A DNA stretch of 64,000 nt, from contig NZ_JAIQCI010000003.1 of the NCBI RefSeq assembly GCF_022378335.1, positions 248,001 to 312,000 on the forward strand, in the 5' to 3' direction. The notes beneath the pieces are model-generated. The model saw nothing but the letters and a program-made list of their open reading frames with translations. It did no database searches and was not told the origin of the DNA. Position 1 is the first letter of the stretch, and every line of letters starts with the position of its first letter. Source of the DNA: Croceicoccus hydrothermalis (GTDB lineage: Bacteria > Pseudomonadota > Alphaproteobacteria > Sphingomonadales > Sphingomonadaceae). Positions 17,325-27,103 of the stretch are shown here, piece after piece. The translations under genes were made by a program, and so were the position numbers.

Positions 17325-18538
17325 ACGACATGCGCGATGCGCGCGATCCGCTGGCGCGCGGACGGCTGGCCGACCGGGCGAGCGATGCGCTGGCGGCGGC
17401 ATGGCGGCGCGGCTGGCTGCCCTATCCTACACTCGACCCGGACGCGCTCTGGGCAAAGGCGCGGCGCGGATTTTCGGGCGATTGCGAGAATTTCGGGCGC
17501 AGCGCCGCCGACGTCGCCGATTTTGCCGAACGGGTGCGCCGCCTGAGCACCGCGCTGGAGGAGGAGGCGCGGCTCAATCCGCTGGGCCGGGCGATGGCGC
17601 ATGGGCAGATCGTGCGGATCATGCGGCAGCATCTCGGCCTCGGCCGGCTGTGGCGGGACAGGCCGGAGATGGCGCGCACCCCGATGGCGCCGCCGATCAT
17701 CGTGGTGGGGCAGATGCGGTCCGGCACGACGCGCCTGCACCGCCTGCTCGCCGCCGATCCGGCCCTGTCGGCGACCCGGTTCTGCGACAGCTGGTCGCCG
17801 GTGCCGCAGACGCCCGATCTGCGTCCGCTGATGGGCGGGGTCATGCTCTGGATCGCGCGACGGCTCGACCCGTGGATCGATTCGCTGCACCCCTTCGGCG
17901 CGGCGCGGGTGGACGAGGAGCTGGGCTGGCTCACCACCGCCTTGCTGCACCCCGCGCTCGAGGCGCAATGGCGCATTCCGTCCTTTTCGGCATGGAGCGA
18001 GGCGCGCGACCCCGCCCCGTGCTACCGCGAATTTGCCCGCATCCTCGCCAGTGATGCGGCGCATCGCGGCAATGCGGATCGCCCGCGGGTGTTGAAGGTC
18101 CCGCAATTCAGCGAAGACCTCGCCGCCGTCATGGCGACATTTCCCGACGCCCGCATCGTCACGATCGACCGCGCCCGCCGCGACGTCACGGCAAGCGCGG
18201 CCTCCCTCGTCGCGAACCAGATGATCGTGCAGTCGGACCATGTCGACCCGGCGTGGATCGGCGCGGAATGGACGCGCAAGGTCGCGCTGCGCGAGGCGCG
18301 GATGGAGGCGGCGTTGAAGTGTTGGGACGGCCCGTTCGTGCGCCTGTCCTTTGCCGAGTTCGATGCCGACTGGCGCGCGGCGATCGGGCGGTGTTACGCA
18401 GGGCTCGACCTGCCCCTCTCGGCTCAGGCCGAAGCCGCGATGGCCGCCCGCATGAAACGGGCGCGCCATTCGCCGCACCGGCGGCACCGCTACGACCCGG
18501 CGGATTTCGGCCTGCCACGCGCGGGCACGGCACGCTGA
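17321..18538 (+). CDS. Sulfotransferase family protein
   Basis: The 405-residue protein has the PAPS 5'-phosphosulfate-binding loop IIVVGQMRSGTTRLHRLL (about 126-143) after a helical N-terminus, and a 3'-phosphate-binding region near IDRARRDVTASAASL (about 285-300). The layout fits Sulfotransfer_3-type enzymes that sulfate lipids, sugars or peptides, but the acceptor is unknown. It starts inside the purN stop codon (ATGA) and ends just before a strong bidirectional terminator, so it is the last gene of the purN transcript. No sulfate-activation genes lie nearby. Confidence 0.82.
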   Translation: MNDMRDARDPLARGRLADRASDALAAAWRRGWLPYPTLDPDALWAKARRGFSGDCENFGRSAADVADFAERVRRLSTALEEEARLNPLGRAMAHGQIVRIMRQHLGLGRLWRDRPEMARTPMAPPIIVVGQMRSGTTRLHRLLAADPALSATRFCDSWSPVPQTPDLRPLMGGVMLWIARRLDPWIDSLHPFGAARVDEELGWLTTALLHPALEAQWRIPSFSAWSEARDPAPCYREFARILASDAAHRGNADRPRVLKVPQFSEDLAAVMATFPDARIVTIDRARRDVTASAASLVANQMIVQSDHVDPAWIGAEWTRKVALREARMEAALKCWDGPFVRLSFAEFDADWRAAIGRCYAGLDLPLSAQAEAAMAARMKRARHSPHRRHRYDPADFGLPRAGTAR

Positions 18539-18544
18539 ACCGAA

Positions 18545-18574
18545 AAAGGCCGCCCCGGTGGCGGAGCGGCCTTT
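18545..18574. terminator. Bidirectional rho-independent terminator
   Basis: A perfect 9-bp stem (aaaggccgc 18545-18553, gcggccttt 18566-18574) encloses a 12-base GC-rich loop. It lies between the convergent sulfotransferase and ndk genes. An A run before the stem supplies a T tract on the minus strand, and TTT closes the plus-strand side, so it can end both transcripts. Confidence 0.85.
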
Positions 18575-18598
18575 CAATCGTTCAAACCGCGCGGGCGA

Positions 18599-19021
18599 TC
18601 AGCCGACGATTTCGTTCTCGTCGAAGAAGAAGGCGATCTCGGTCTTCGCGTTTTCTTCGCTGTCCGAACCGTGGACCGAATTGGCTTCGATCGATTCGGC
18701 ATAGGCCTTGCGGATCGTGCCTTCGTCCGCGTCGGCGGGGTTGGTCGCGCCCATGACGTCACGGTTGCGCTTCACCGCGTCCTCGCCTTCGAGCACCTGG
18801 ACCACGACCGGGCCGCTGATCATGAAATCGACCAGCTCGCCATAGAACGGGCGTTCCTTGTGCACGGCGTAGAAGCCCTCGGCCTGTTCCTTGGTCATCT
18901 GGATACGCTTCGACGCGACGACGCGCAGGCCGGCATCCTCCAGCATTTTCGTGACGGCGCCGGTCAGGTTGCGGCGGGTGGCGTCGGGCTTGATGATCGA
19001 AAAGGTGCGCGTGGCAGCCAT
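18599..19021 (-). CDS. ndk: Nucleoside diphosphate kinase
   Basis: The 140-residue enzyme balances nucleoside triphosphate pools by moving a gamma phosphate through His117, seen in the signature NSVHGSDS. The start is the usual [13 protein letters not shown], and the length is typical for the family. The ATG at 19021 has an AAGGA ribosome site. It is downstream of holC by about 100 bases on the same strand and ends at the shared terminator. Confidence 0.97.
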   Translation of the reverse strand: MAATRTFSIIKPDATRRNLTGAVTKMLEDAGLRVVASKRIQMTKEQAEGFYAVHKERPFYGELVDFMISGPVVVQVLEGEDAVKRNRDVMGATNPADADEGTIRKAYAESIEANSVHGSDSEENAKTEIAFFFDENEIVG

Positions 19022-19124
19022 GGGTATATCCTTTTGCAGAATCGAAATGAAATTACGCGAATGGGTTGCGCGCGCCCCTAGCGGGGAGCGGCGCCACGGG
19101 CAAGTGCGCAGGGCAAAACGGGGA

Positions 19125-19553
19125 TCACCCCATTTCGCGCCAGCCGCCCTCCTCCTGTTTCCAGTAGTGCCGCTCGACCCCTTCGCGGGATTTGAGAGAA
19201 CGCCAAGTGTCGCGCGCCGCGTCGATCGCGCTTTCGTCGAAGAACAGCATCGCGCGCTCGAACCCGTCGGCCTCCCGCCATTGGCCATCGGCGAATCCGA
19301 CGATGTGCGCGCCATTGGCCGCATCGACCCGGTCGGAAAGGAGCAACGGTTGCCGCGCATCGGCCGCGCCGCCCGCCTCCCCATGGGCGAGAAAGCCGGG
19401 CGCATTCCACAACGCCTGCGACACCGCGTAGCGCTGCTCCGCATGACCGCTCACGATCAGCATGCGCAGATCGCGGGCAAGCGCCTTGGGCGCGATTTCG
19501 GCGATGGCCTGCGGGGCGGGATCGCGGGTCAGATGGTAGAAATCGACGCGCAT
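19125..19553 (-). CDS. holC: DNA polymerase III subunit chi
   Basis: The 142-residue protein matches HolC, the clamp-loader accessory subunit that binds single-strand DNA-binding protein. The start [10 protein letters not shown] and the later [16 protein letters not shown] segment are recognisable. The ATG at 19553 gives the compact family start, while the longer frame runs back into pepA in another phase. It begins 20 bases after the pepA stop, and pepA-holC is a common bacterial pairing. Confidence 0.88.
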   Translation of the reverse strand: MRVDFYHLTRDPAPQAIAEIAPKALARDLRMLIVSGHAEQRYAVSQALWNAPGFLAHGEAGGAADARQPLLLSDRVDAANGAHIVGFADGQWREADGFERAMLFFDESAIDAARDTWRSLKSREGVERHYWKQEEGGWREMG

Positions 19554-19573
19554 GTCCCGCCCCTTCCGGTCGT

Positions 19574-21034
19574 TCAGCCTTCCGCCGTGTCGCGCACGAA
19601 CCGGTCGATCAGCCGCACGGCGAACCCGGTCGCGCCCTTGTCCCAGGTCGCGCCGGCCTTGTCCGCCCACACCATCCCGGCGATGTCGATATGCGCCCAG
19701 GGGGTGTCGTTCTCGATAAAGCGTTGCAGGAATTGCGCCGCGGTTATGGAGCCTGCGCCGCGCGGGCCGACATTGCGGATGTCGGCGATCGGCGAATCGA
19801 TCAGCCTGTCATACGCATCGTTCACCGGCAGGCGCCAGATCTTGTCGCCCACGGCCTGCCCCGCCGCGGTCAGTTCGCCCGCGAGCGTGTCGTCATTGCT
19901 GAACAATCCGGCGTGTTCATTGCCCAGCGTGATGATGATCGCCCCGGTCAGCGTGGCGAGATCGACGATGCGCGACGGTTTGAACGTCTGCTGCGTCCAG
20001 GTCAGCGAATCGGAGAGCACGAGGCGCCCTTCGGCGTCGGTGTTGATGACCTCGACCGTCTGCCCGCTCATCGTGGTGACGACGTCGCTCGGGCGCTGCG
20101 CATTGCCGTCGGGCATGTTCTCGGCAAGGCCGCAGATGCCGACCACGTTGGCCTTCGCCTTGCGCCCCGCCACGGCCAGCATCGCGCCCGCGACCGCGCC
20201 GGCGCCGCCCATGTCCCACTTCATGTCTTCCATGCCGGCGCCGGGCTTGATCGAAATGCCGCCCGAATCGAAGGTCACGCCCTTGCCGACGAACGCGATG
20301 GGCGCCTCGTCGCCGCCACCCTTCCAGTGCATGGCGATGATGCGCGGCGGGCGGGCCGAACCCTGCCCCACGCCGAGGATGGCGCCCATGCCCATGCGCT
20401 TCATGTCTTCGTCGGTGAGCACGGTGATCTCGACGCCCGTGCCCTCGAACCGTTCGCGGCACCGTTCGACGAAGCTTTCGGGATAGATGATGTTCGCAGG
20501 TTCGGTGACCAGCTCGCGCGTGAATTCGACACCGGCGGCAACGGCGGCGGCATCGTCGTTCCATGCCGTCTCGGTCCCGTCGGGCGCGTTGACGGCGACG
20601 ATCTCGGTGAGCGAAACCTTCTGCTCGTCCTTCATCTTCGTCCGGTATTTGTCCCAGCGGAACGCGCGGAGCCGTGCGCCGGTCAGCACCGCCGCCGCAT
20701 CCTGCGCACCCAGCGAGCCGATGCCGAAATCGATGGCCAGCATGCCCTCACCAGAGGTCAGATATTTCGCGACCAGCGCCGCGCCCGCCTTTTCCAAAGC
20801 GGCCTGGCGGTCCTTCGCATCGGGCTTGCCCGCGCCGGCCAGCACGGTGCGGCGGGTCTTGCCGCCCGCCTCGCCGAACCCTTCGAAGACCTGCCCTGCC
20901 TTGCCGGTAAAGCGGCTGATTTCCGCGCCGTCCTTGAGGGATGCGGGCAGGTCGCCCGGCAGGGAATCGGTATCGACGATATAGGCGACGGTGCGCGCAT
21001 CATTGGGGATGGCGCTTTCGAAACGGGTTTTCAT
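19574..21034 (-). CDS. pepA: Leucyl (cytosol) aminopeptidase, M17 family
   Basis: The 486-residue protein is an M17 dizinc aminopeptidase that removes N-terminal residues from peptides in the cytoplasm. Its catalytic domain has the metal/substrate loop VGKGVTFDSGGISIKPG and the signature NTDAEGRL (about 329-336). The N-terminal macro-like domain is present. The ATG at 21034 has an AGGAG site. It is divergent from lptD across 122 bases and heads the pepA-holC(-ndk) minus-strand group. Confidence 0.95.
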   Translation of the reverse strand: MKTRFESAIPNDARTVAYIVDTDSLPGDLPASLKDGAEISRFTGKAGQVFEGFGEAGGKTRRTVLAGAGKPDAKDRQAALEKAGAALVAKYLTSGEGMLAIDFGIGSLGAQDAAAVLTGARLRAFRWDKYRTKMKDEQKVSLTEIVAVNAPDGTETAWNDDAAAVAAGVEFTRELVTEPANIIYPESFVERCRERFEGTGVEITVLTDEDMKRMGMGAILGVGQGSARPPRIIAMHWKGGGDEAPIAFVGKGVTFDSGGISIKPGAGMEDMKWDMGGAGAVAGAMLAVAGRKAKANVVGICGLAENMPDGNAQRPSDVVTTMSGQTVEVINTDAEGRLVLSDSLTWTQQTFKPSRIVDLATLTGAIIITLGNEHAGLFSNDDTLAGELTAAGQAVGDKIWRLPVNDAYDRLIDSPIADIRNVGPRGAGSITAAQFLQRFIENDTPWAHIDIAGMVWADKAGATWDKGATGFAVRLIDRFVRDTAEG

Positions 21035-21156
21035 GGCAGCTCCTGCGGGCTTTATGTTCTGTTCTGGTCGCGGCCCGGCGCCCATGCCGTTTGCATATGC
21101 GCGGGGCCGCGTGATCGTGGATTGCAGTTAAGGATCGTCGGTGCGATAGGCAAGCC

Positions 21157-23556
21157 ATGCCGCCCCGCGCCGACCCTGTGACGACACCGTTTGACCGCAC
21201 TGCCGCCCCGGACCGATCGCCGGTTCGGGCATCCCTTTGCGCGCGCCACTGGCTGGCCGCGGCGTCGCTGGGCGCGATGGCGGTGTGTGCCGTGCCGGCC
21301 TTCGCGCAGGCCACCGGCCCCGATGCACCGCAATTCTGGGACGAAGGCGACCCCGACAACCAGCCGGAGATCGACGAGAATCGCCCCGATGGCGCCGCGC
21401 CCGGCGACGACCGCTGGTACGTCCCCGCGTTCGAGCTGGACGAACCCGCCGACGGCACGGTGGGTTTCGCCGCCGACGAACTGCAATACGATACCGATCA
21501 ACAGATCGTCACCGCCAATGGCAATGTCCTGCTCCGCCGGGGACGCCAGGAGGTGCGCGCCGATACGGTGGAATGGAGCCGGGCGAGCGGGGCGATCGTC
21601 GCTGTCGGCAATGTGCGGTCGGTCGACGATGGCGGCAATGTCCTTTACACCGACCGCATCGCCCTGACCGAGGAATTGCGGGCGGGTGCGCTTGAAAACC
21701 TGCTCATCGTGCTGGGCGAAGGGGGGCGGCTCGCCGCGCGTTCGGGCACCCGCGCCGACGATGGCAGCATCACGCTCGATTCCACGAATTACACCGCCTG
21801 CGCGATCGAGACCGGCGATGGATGCCCCAAACGGCCAAGCTGGCGCATCACCGCGCGGCAGGTGCATTACGATCCCGCGACGCAGAAGATCGATTTCGAC
21901 GGGGCGCGGCTTGTCCTGTTCGACACGGTGGCGCTGCCGCTGCCGACGCTTTCGATCCTGGCGGCGGACCGCGCCGTGTCCGGTATCACCAGCCCGAACC
22001 TGCGCTTTACCCAATCGAACGGGGTGCAGGTTTCCGCCGCCTATTACATGCGCATCGCCCCCAATCGCGAGCTGACGCTGGGCGCGAACGTCTATTCCGA
22101 CGTGCTCCCGATGGTGTCGGCCCGCTATCGCGCCCTGACCGAAAAGGGCGCGTATCAGGTCACCGGATACGCGACGAGCAGTTCGCGCGTGCCGGTCGGC
22201 AACAACCCCACCCGCACGGAACAGGAATCGTTTCGCGGCTATCTCGACGGGAACGGGCGCTACAACCTGAACGAGCATCTATCGGTCACGGGTTCGGTGC
22301 GCGTCACGACCGACCGCACGTTCCTGCGCCGCTATGACATCAGCCGGGACGACCGGCTCCGCTCGACCGTGTCGCTGCGCCGGATCGACGACGACAGCTT
22401 TTTCGAATTCACCGGCTGGGGTGCGCAGACGCTGCGCTTCGGCGACGATCAGGGGCAGGTCCCCTTCGCGCTCCCGCTCATCGATTATCGCCGCCGGGTG
22501 GACGATCCGCTGCTGGGCGGGCGCATCATGCTGCAGGCGAACTCGCTCGCGCTCGTCCGCACCGACGGGCAGGATACGCAGCGCGCCTTTGCCGGCGCGA
22601 CGTGGAGCCGGCACGCGGTCACCCCCTGGGGACAGCAGGTGACGGCGACGGCCTTGCTGCGCGGCGATGTCTATCATTCGGACGAGAACGACCGCAGCAC
22701 GATCCTCCAATATCGCGGCGATCCGGGCTGGCACGGGCGCGGGATCGCGCTCGGTGCGGTGGACGTGAAATGGCCGCTCACCGGCGGGCTGTTCGGCGGG
22801 CAGCAGGTGCTGACCCCGCGGGTGCAGCTCGTCGCGGCGCCGCAATTTCGCAACAGCGTCATCCCGAACGAGGATTCGCGCGCGATCGACCTTGAGGATT
22901 CCAATCTCTTCGCGCTCAACCGCTTTCCCGGCTATGACCGGGTGGAGGACGGGACGCGCTTCACCTACGGGCTGGACTGGCGCTGGACCCGACCGGACTG
23001 GCGCGCGCTGGCGACGATCGGGCAAAGCTATCGCATCACGCGTGACGATACGCTGCTCCCCGACGGCACGGGGCTGGTCAATCGCACCTCCGACGTGGTC
23101 GGGCGCGCCGAATTGCGGTTCCGCGATTTCGTGAAGGCGGCCTATCGGTTTCGCATCGACAAGGACAATCTCGCCTTTCGCCGCAACGAATGGGATCTCA
23201 CCGTCGGCACGCGCGAAACCTATGCGGAAATCGGCTATCTCAAGCTCGATCGCAACATCCCCGTCGTGCTGGAGGATCTGCAGGACCGTGAGGAATTGCG
23301 CCTCGCCGGGCGCTATGCCTTTGCGAGCTACTGGTCGGTGTTCGGATCGACCGTCATCAACCTCACCGATCAGGCGATCAATCCGCAATTCGCCTCCGAC
23401 GGGTTCGAGGCGTTGCGCACGCGGCTCGGCGTTGCCTATGACGATGAGTGCCTGCAATTCGCGGTCACATGGCGCTACGACAATTTCGAATCGGGCGACG
23501 TACAGCGCGGCAGCACGTTCCTGTTCGATTTTGCGCTCCGCAATCTCGGCCTGTGA
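21157..23556 (+). CDS. lptD: LPS-assembly outer-membrane protein LptD
   Basis: The 799-residue protein inserts lipopolysaccharide into the outer leaflet with LptE. A signal peptide (ending AFAQA near residue 50) follows a fairly long N-terminal stretch. An OstA/LptD jellyroll repeat comes next (VGFAADELQYDTDQQIVTANGNVLLRRG), then a large barrel ending with the aromatic-rich FLFDFALRNLGL. A GTG at 21178 could shorten the unusual N-terminus. It heads an lptD-surA-pdxA-rsmA run, the standard arrangement near envelope genes in Gram-negatives. Confidence 0.94.
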   Translation: MPPRADPVTTPFDRTAAPDRSPVRASLCARHWLAAASLGAMAVCAVPAFAQATGPDAPQFWDEGDPDNQPEIDENRPDGAAPGDDRWYVPAFELDEPADGTVGFAADELQYDTDQQIVTANGNVLLRRGRQEVRADTVEWSRASGAIVAVGNVRSVDDGGNVLYTDRIALTEELRAGALENLLIVLGEGGRLAARSGTRADDGSITLDSTNYTACAIETGDGCPKRPSWRITARQVHYDPATQKIDFDGARLVLFDTVALPLPTLSILAADRAVSGITSPNLRFTQSNGVQVSAAYYMRIAPNRELTLGANVYSDVLPMVSARYRALTEKGAYQVTGYATSSSRVPVGNNPTRTEQESFRGYLDGNGRYNLNEHLSVTGSVRVTTDRTFLRRYDISRDDRLRSTVSLRRIDDDSFFEFTGWGAQTLRFGDDQGQVPFALPLIDYRRRVDDPLLGGRIMLQANSLALVRTDGQDTQRAFAGATWSRHAVTPWGQQVTATALLRGDVYHSDENDRSTILQYRGDPGWHGRGIALGAVDVKWPLTGGLFGGQQVLTPRVQLVAAPQFRNSVIPNEDSRAIDLEDSNLFALNRFPGYDRVEDGTRFTYGLDWRWTRPDWRALATIGQSYRITRDDTLLPDGTGLVNRTSDVVGRAELRFRDFVKAAYRFRIDKDNLAFRRNEWDLTVGTRETYAEIGYLKLDRNIPVVLEDLQDREELRLAGRYAFASYWSVFGSTVINLTDQAINPQFASDGFEALRTRLGVAYDDECLQFAVTWRYDNFESGDVQRGSTFLFDFALRNLGL

Positions 23557-23733
23557 GCGTCAACGCGCAATGATGGGCGCGCGATGACGGGCGATATGCG
23601 CCGCGGGCCTGTTCACCCCGGGTGAAAGCGGCTATCGCCCGGCGGCAGGGGCGGTTCACTCATGCGCCGTTCACCGCCGGCGCGGCAAATGACGGCAGAT
23701 AGGGGCCGGCCCATGGGGCGGCGAAACGACAGA

Positions 23734-25164
23734 ATGGACATGATGAGCAACAGTTCTTCCTTGCCGAAAAAAACCGGACCGATGGGCGTCGGCCTGCGCG
23801 CCTTTTCCCGCACCGCCTGCGCGCTTGGTGCGATGGCGCTCACGGTGACGCCGGTGCTGGCACAGGTCGCCTCCGACGCGGCGCAGGCCGCCAATCGCGA
23901 GGATCCCGGCGCGACGCAGCCGCTCGACATTCCCGCACAGCCGCAGGTTTTCACCAGCGGCGACACCGGCGGCGGGTTCCGCGGCGCGACGGCGATCGTC
24001 AATGGCGACATCATCACCGGCACCGATATCGACCACCGGCTCGCCATCGTGCTGGCCGCAAATGAAACGGAGCTTTCGCCCGAGGACCGGCAACGCCTGC
24101 GCGCACAGATTCAGACGAACCTGATCGACGAGACGCTGCAGATTCAGGAAGCGACCGCGTCCGAGGTCCCGGTGTCCGACGCCGAGGTGGAGGCGACCTA
24201 CAACCGCGTGTCGCAGCAGAATTTCAACCTGACCCCGGCGGAGCTGGATGCCTATCTGGAATCCATCGGCTCCTCCCCCCGTTCGATGAAGCAGCAGATC
24301 CGCGGCGAACTCGCGTGGCAGCGCCTGCTGCGCCGCAATATCGCGCCCTTCATCAACGTGTCGGAAGAAGAGGTTCAGGAACGGCTCGACCGGCTCGAGG
24401 CGGACAAGGGGACCGAGGAATATCGCGTCGGCGAAATTTTCCTTTCGGCAACCAGCGAGAACGCCGCCGCCGTCGAACAGCGCGCGCAGCAGGTGATGCA
24501 GCAGATTCAGCAGGGCGGCAGTTTCGTCGCCTATGCCCGGCAATATTCGGAGGCCTCCACCGCGGCGGTCGGCGGCGATCTCGGCTGGGTCCGGCTCGGC
24601 ACGCTGCCCCCCGAACTCGCCCGCACCGCAGCACAGATGCAGCAGGGGCAGCTCGTCGGGCCGATCCCGCTGACGGGCGGCTATTCCATCCTCTATCTCA
24701 TCGACAAGCGCCAGGTGCTCGTCTCCGATCCGAAGGATGCGCTGCTCTCGCTGAAGCAGATTTCGATCGCCTTCCCCGCCGGCATTTCGCAGGACGAAGC
24801 GGCGGCGCGGGCCGAACGGTTCTCCGAAGGGGTGCAGAATCTCGGCGGTTGCGGCGGCGTCAATGCCGCGGCGGCACAGCTGGGCGCCGAGGTCGTGTCG
24901 AATGACAATGTCCGCGTGCGCGATCTTCCCGCCCCGTTGCAGGATACGATGATGACCCTGCCGCCGGGCGGCGTGACGCAGCCCTTCGGCTCGGTCGAGG
25001 AAGGCGTGCGCGTGCTGATGCTGTGCGGGCGGAGCGAGCCGACCGCCGCGTCCGGCCCCGATTTCGATCAGCTCATGTCGCAGATCGAGGACGAGCGCAT
25101 CAACAAGCGGGCGCAGATCTACCTGCGCGACCTGCGCCGCGATGCCGTCATCGAATATAACTGA
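23734..25164 (+). CDS. surA: SurA-like periplasmic peptidylprolyl isomerase / chaperone
   Basis: The 476-residue protein has a signal peptide (cleaved near VLAQ), a SurA N-terminal chaperone region (AIVNGDIITGTDIDHRLAI) and one or two parvulin-type domains. The first is around YRVGEIFLSAT to VGGDLGWVRLGTLPPEL. SurA escorts outer-membrane proteins such as LptD across the periplasm, which fits the gene order. Several Met codons lie near the start. 23734 was taken because it leaves a normal signal peptide. Confidence 0.9.
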   Translation: MDMMSNSSSLPKKTGPMGVGLRAFSRTACALGAMALTVTPVLAQVASDAAQAANREDPGATQPLDIPAQPQVFTSGDTGGGFRGATAIVNGDIITGTDIDHRLAIVLAANETELSPEDRQRLRAQIQTNLIDETLQIQEATASEVPVSDAEVEATYNRVSQQNFNLTPAELDAYLESIGSSPRSMKQQIRGELAWQRLLRRNIAPFINVSEEEVQERLDRLEADKGTEEYRVGEIFLSATSENAAAVEQRAQQVMQQIQQGGSFVAYARQYSEASTAAVGGDLGWVRLGTLPPELARTAAQMQQGQLVGPIPLTGGYSILYLIDKRQVLVSDPKDALLSLKQISIAFPAGISQDEAAARAERFSEGVQNLGGCGGVNAAAAQLGAEVVSNDNVRVRDLPAPLQDTMMTLPPGGVTQPFGSVEEGVRVLMLCGRSEPTAASGPDFDQLMSQIEDERINKRAQIYLRDLRRDAVIEYN

Positions 25165-25185
25165 TCCGCGCACGTGACGCCGCAC

Positions 25186-26181
25186 ATGCGCCCCTTGGTG
25201 GCCTCCGTCGGCGATCCGGCGGGCGTGGGGCCGCAATTGCTCGCGCAGGCATTTTGCGACCGCGCGGCGCAGGGTCTCCCGCCTTTCGCCATCGTCGGTA
25301 GCGCGCAATTGATGCGCGGCGTCGCGGCGCATCACGGGCTCTCGGTCGACATCGCAACCATCGCCAGCCTGTCCGACATGGACGCGGCGGGCGATGCGAT
25401 GCCGGTGCTGGACCTCGGCGACGTCCCCTACCGCCCCGGACACCCGGACCGCGATGGCGCACGGCTCGCCCTCGCCGCGTTGGGGGAGGCCGCGCGGCTG
25501 ACCGTCATGGGCGAGGCATCGGCGCTGATCACCGGGCCGATCGCGAAGGCAGCGTTGCAGGACGTCGGTTTCGCCCATCCCGGACAGACCGAATTCGTCG
25601 GCGAGGCCTGCGGCGTACCGGCCGAAGACGCGGTGATGATGCTGGCCGGGCCGTCGCTGCGCGTGGTGCCGCTGACCGTGCATGTCCCGCTGTCCGAGGT
25701 GCCGGGCCGGCTGAGCGCGGCGCTGATCGAGAAGCGGATCACCATTGCCGCGGCCGCGCTCACCCGCGATTTCGGCATTGCCGCCCCGCGCATCGCGGTT
25801 GCCGGGCTCAACCCCCATGCCGGGGAGAACGGGCGCATGGGCGACGAGGAAGCGCGCATCATCGCCCCCGCCATTGCCGCGCTGCGCGAGGCGGGAATGG
25901 CCATCACCGGCCCGCATCCGGGCGATGCGATGTTCCACGCCGCCGCGCGCGCAGGCTATGATCTCGCCGCGTGCATGTACCACGACCAGGCGCTGATCCC
26001 GCTCAAGGTGCTCGATTTCGATGCCGGGGTGAATGTCACGCTGGGCCTTCCGATCGTGCGCACCTCGCCCGACCACGGCACGGCCTTCGGCATCGCCGGC
26101 ACCGATGCGGCCCACGCCGGCCCGACCATCGCCGCGATCCGCATGGCCCATGATTGCGCCCTTCGCCGGCTGGCCGCGTGA
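25186..26181 (+). CDS. pdxA: 4-hydroxythreonine-4-phosphate dehydrogenase
   Basis: The 331-residue enzyme oxidises 4-phosphohydroxy-L-threonine in the DXP-dependent route to pyridoxal phosphate. The start VASVGDPAGVGPQLLAQ, the central GLNPHAGENGRMGDEE segment and the metal-binding MYHDQALIPLK are diagnostic. A GTG at 25174 would add four residues, but neither start has a clear ribosome site. Its last codons overlap the next start (GTGA at 26178-26181), so rsmA is coupled to it, as in many proteobacteria. Confidence 0.95.
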   Translation: MRPLVASVGDPAGVGPQLLAQAFCDRAAQGLPPFAIVGSAQLMRGVAAHHGLSVDIATIASLSDMDAAGDAMPVLDLGDVPYRPGHPDRDGARLALAALGEAARLTVMGEASALITGPIAKAALQDVGFAHPGQTEFVGEACGVPAEDAVMMLAGPSLRVVPLTVHVPLSEVPGRLSAALIEKRITIAAAALTRDFGIAAPRIAVAGLNPHAGENGRMGDEEARIIAPAIAALREAGMAITGPHPGDAMFHAAARAGYDLAACMYHDQALIPLKVLDFDAGVNVTLGLPIVRTSPDHGTAFGIAGTDAAHAGPTIAAIRMAHDCALRRLAA

Positions 26182-26999
26182 CGCAAACCCTTCCGCCCAT
26201 CCGCGAAACGATCGCGCGGCACGGTTTGTCGGCGAGCAAGGCACTGGGTCAGAATTTCCTGCTCGACGAACAATTGCTCGACCGTATCGCGGCGATACCG
26301 GGCGATCTTGCCGGGCGCGACGTGCTGGAAGTCGGGCCGGGGCCCGGCGGGCTGACGCGCGCGTTGTTGCGGGCGGGCGCGCAGGTCACGGCGATCGAGA
26401 TGGACCGCCGCTGCCTCCCCGCGCTCGCCGAGTTGCAGGATGCGTTTCCCGGACAGCTCCGCGTGATCGAGGGGGATGCCATGGCCATCGACCCGGCGAC
26501 GCTCTTTCCCGGTCCCTATGCGATCTTGTCGAACCTGCCCTATAATGTCGGCACGGCGCTGTTCACGGGCTGGATGGGGCAGGAAGAGTGGCCGCCGCAA
26601 TGGACCTCGCTCACCCTGATGTTTCAGCAGGAAGTCGCGCAGCGCATCGTCGCCGAACCGGGCACGGGTGCCTATGGCCGGTTGTCCGTGCTGGCCGGAT
26701 GGAGGGCGCGCGCGAAAATCGCGATGAAGGTGCACCGGAGCGCGTTTACCCCGCCGCCCAAGGTGATGAGCGCGATCGTCCACGTCACGCCCGCCGATGC
26801 GCCGCCGGGCGTGTCGATGCGCGTGCTCGCCCGCGTGACGGAGGCGGCCTTCGGCCAGCGGCGCAAGATGCTGCGCCAAAGCCTGAAGGGTGTGCCGGGC
26901 GCCTTGGCTGCGCTCGACACGCTTGCCATCGATGCGCAGCGGCGCGCCGAAACGCTCACCATCGCGGAATTTACCGCGATCGCGCGCGCACTGTCGTGA
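26178..26999 (+). CDS. rsmA: 16S rRNA (adenine1518/1519-N6)-dimethyltransferase
   Basis: The 273-residue enzyme dimethylates two adjacent adenines in the 3' helix of 16S rRNA. It has the start HGLSASKALGQNFLLD, the SAM motif VLEVGPGPGGLTRAL, and the catalytic NLPYNVGT (N-L-P-Y). The GTG start at 26178 overlaps the pdxA stop. A longer frame from 26154 lies inside pdxA and is less likely. Loss of this enzyme classically gives kasugamycin resistance. Confidence 0.96.
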   Translation: MTQTLPPIRETIARHGLSASKALGQNFLLDEQLLDRIAAIPGDLAGRDVLEVGPGPGGLTRALLRAGAQVTAIEMDRRCLPALAELQDAFPGQLRVIEGDAMAIDPATLFPGPYAILSNLPYNVGTALFTGWMGQEEWPPQWTSLTLMFQQEVAQRIVAEPGTGAYGRLSVLAGWRARAKIAMKVHRSAFTPPPKVMSAIVHVTPADAPPGVSMRVLARVTEAAFGQRRKMLRQSLKGVPGALAALDTLAIDAQRRAETLTIAEFTAIARALS

Positions 27000-27010
27000 G
27001 GCACGCCATC

Positions 27011-27054
27011 CGCGCCTGATCCGGGGGCGCGCCTGCTCCGGGCACGCGCCTGAT
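27011..27054. repeat. Three short direct repeats, 17-bp period
   Basis: The unit cgcgcctgatccggg starts at 27011. A copy with one mismatch starts at 27028, and a shorter copy (cgcgcctgat) starts at 27045, all at exact 17-base steps. They fill the gap between rsmA and the M20 hydrolase. They could be a small operator array or the trace of a tandem duplication. Confidence 0.6.
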
Positions 27055-27103
27055 GCAACCACACTGGCCAATTCGCTCCGCGCGGCTTAGGAGTTGGTCG
27101 CAT

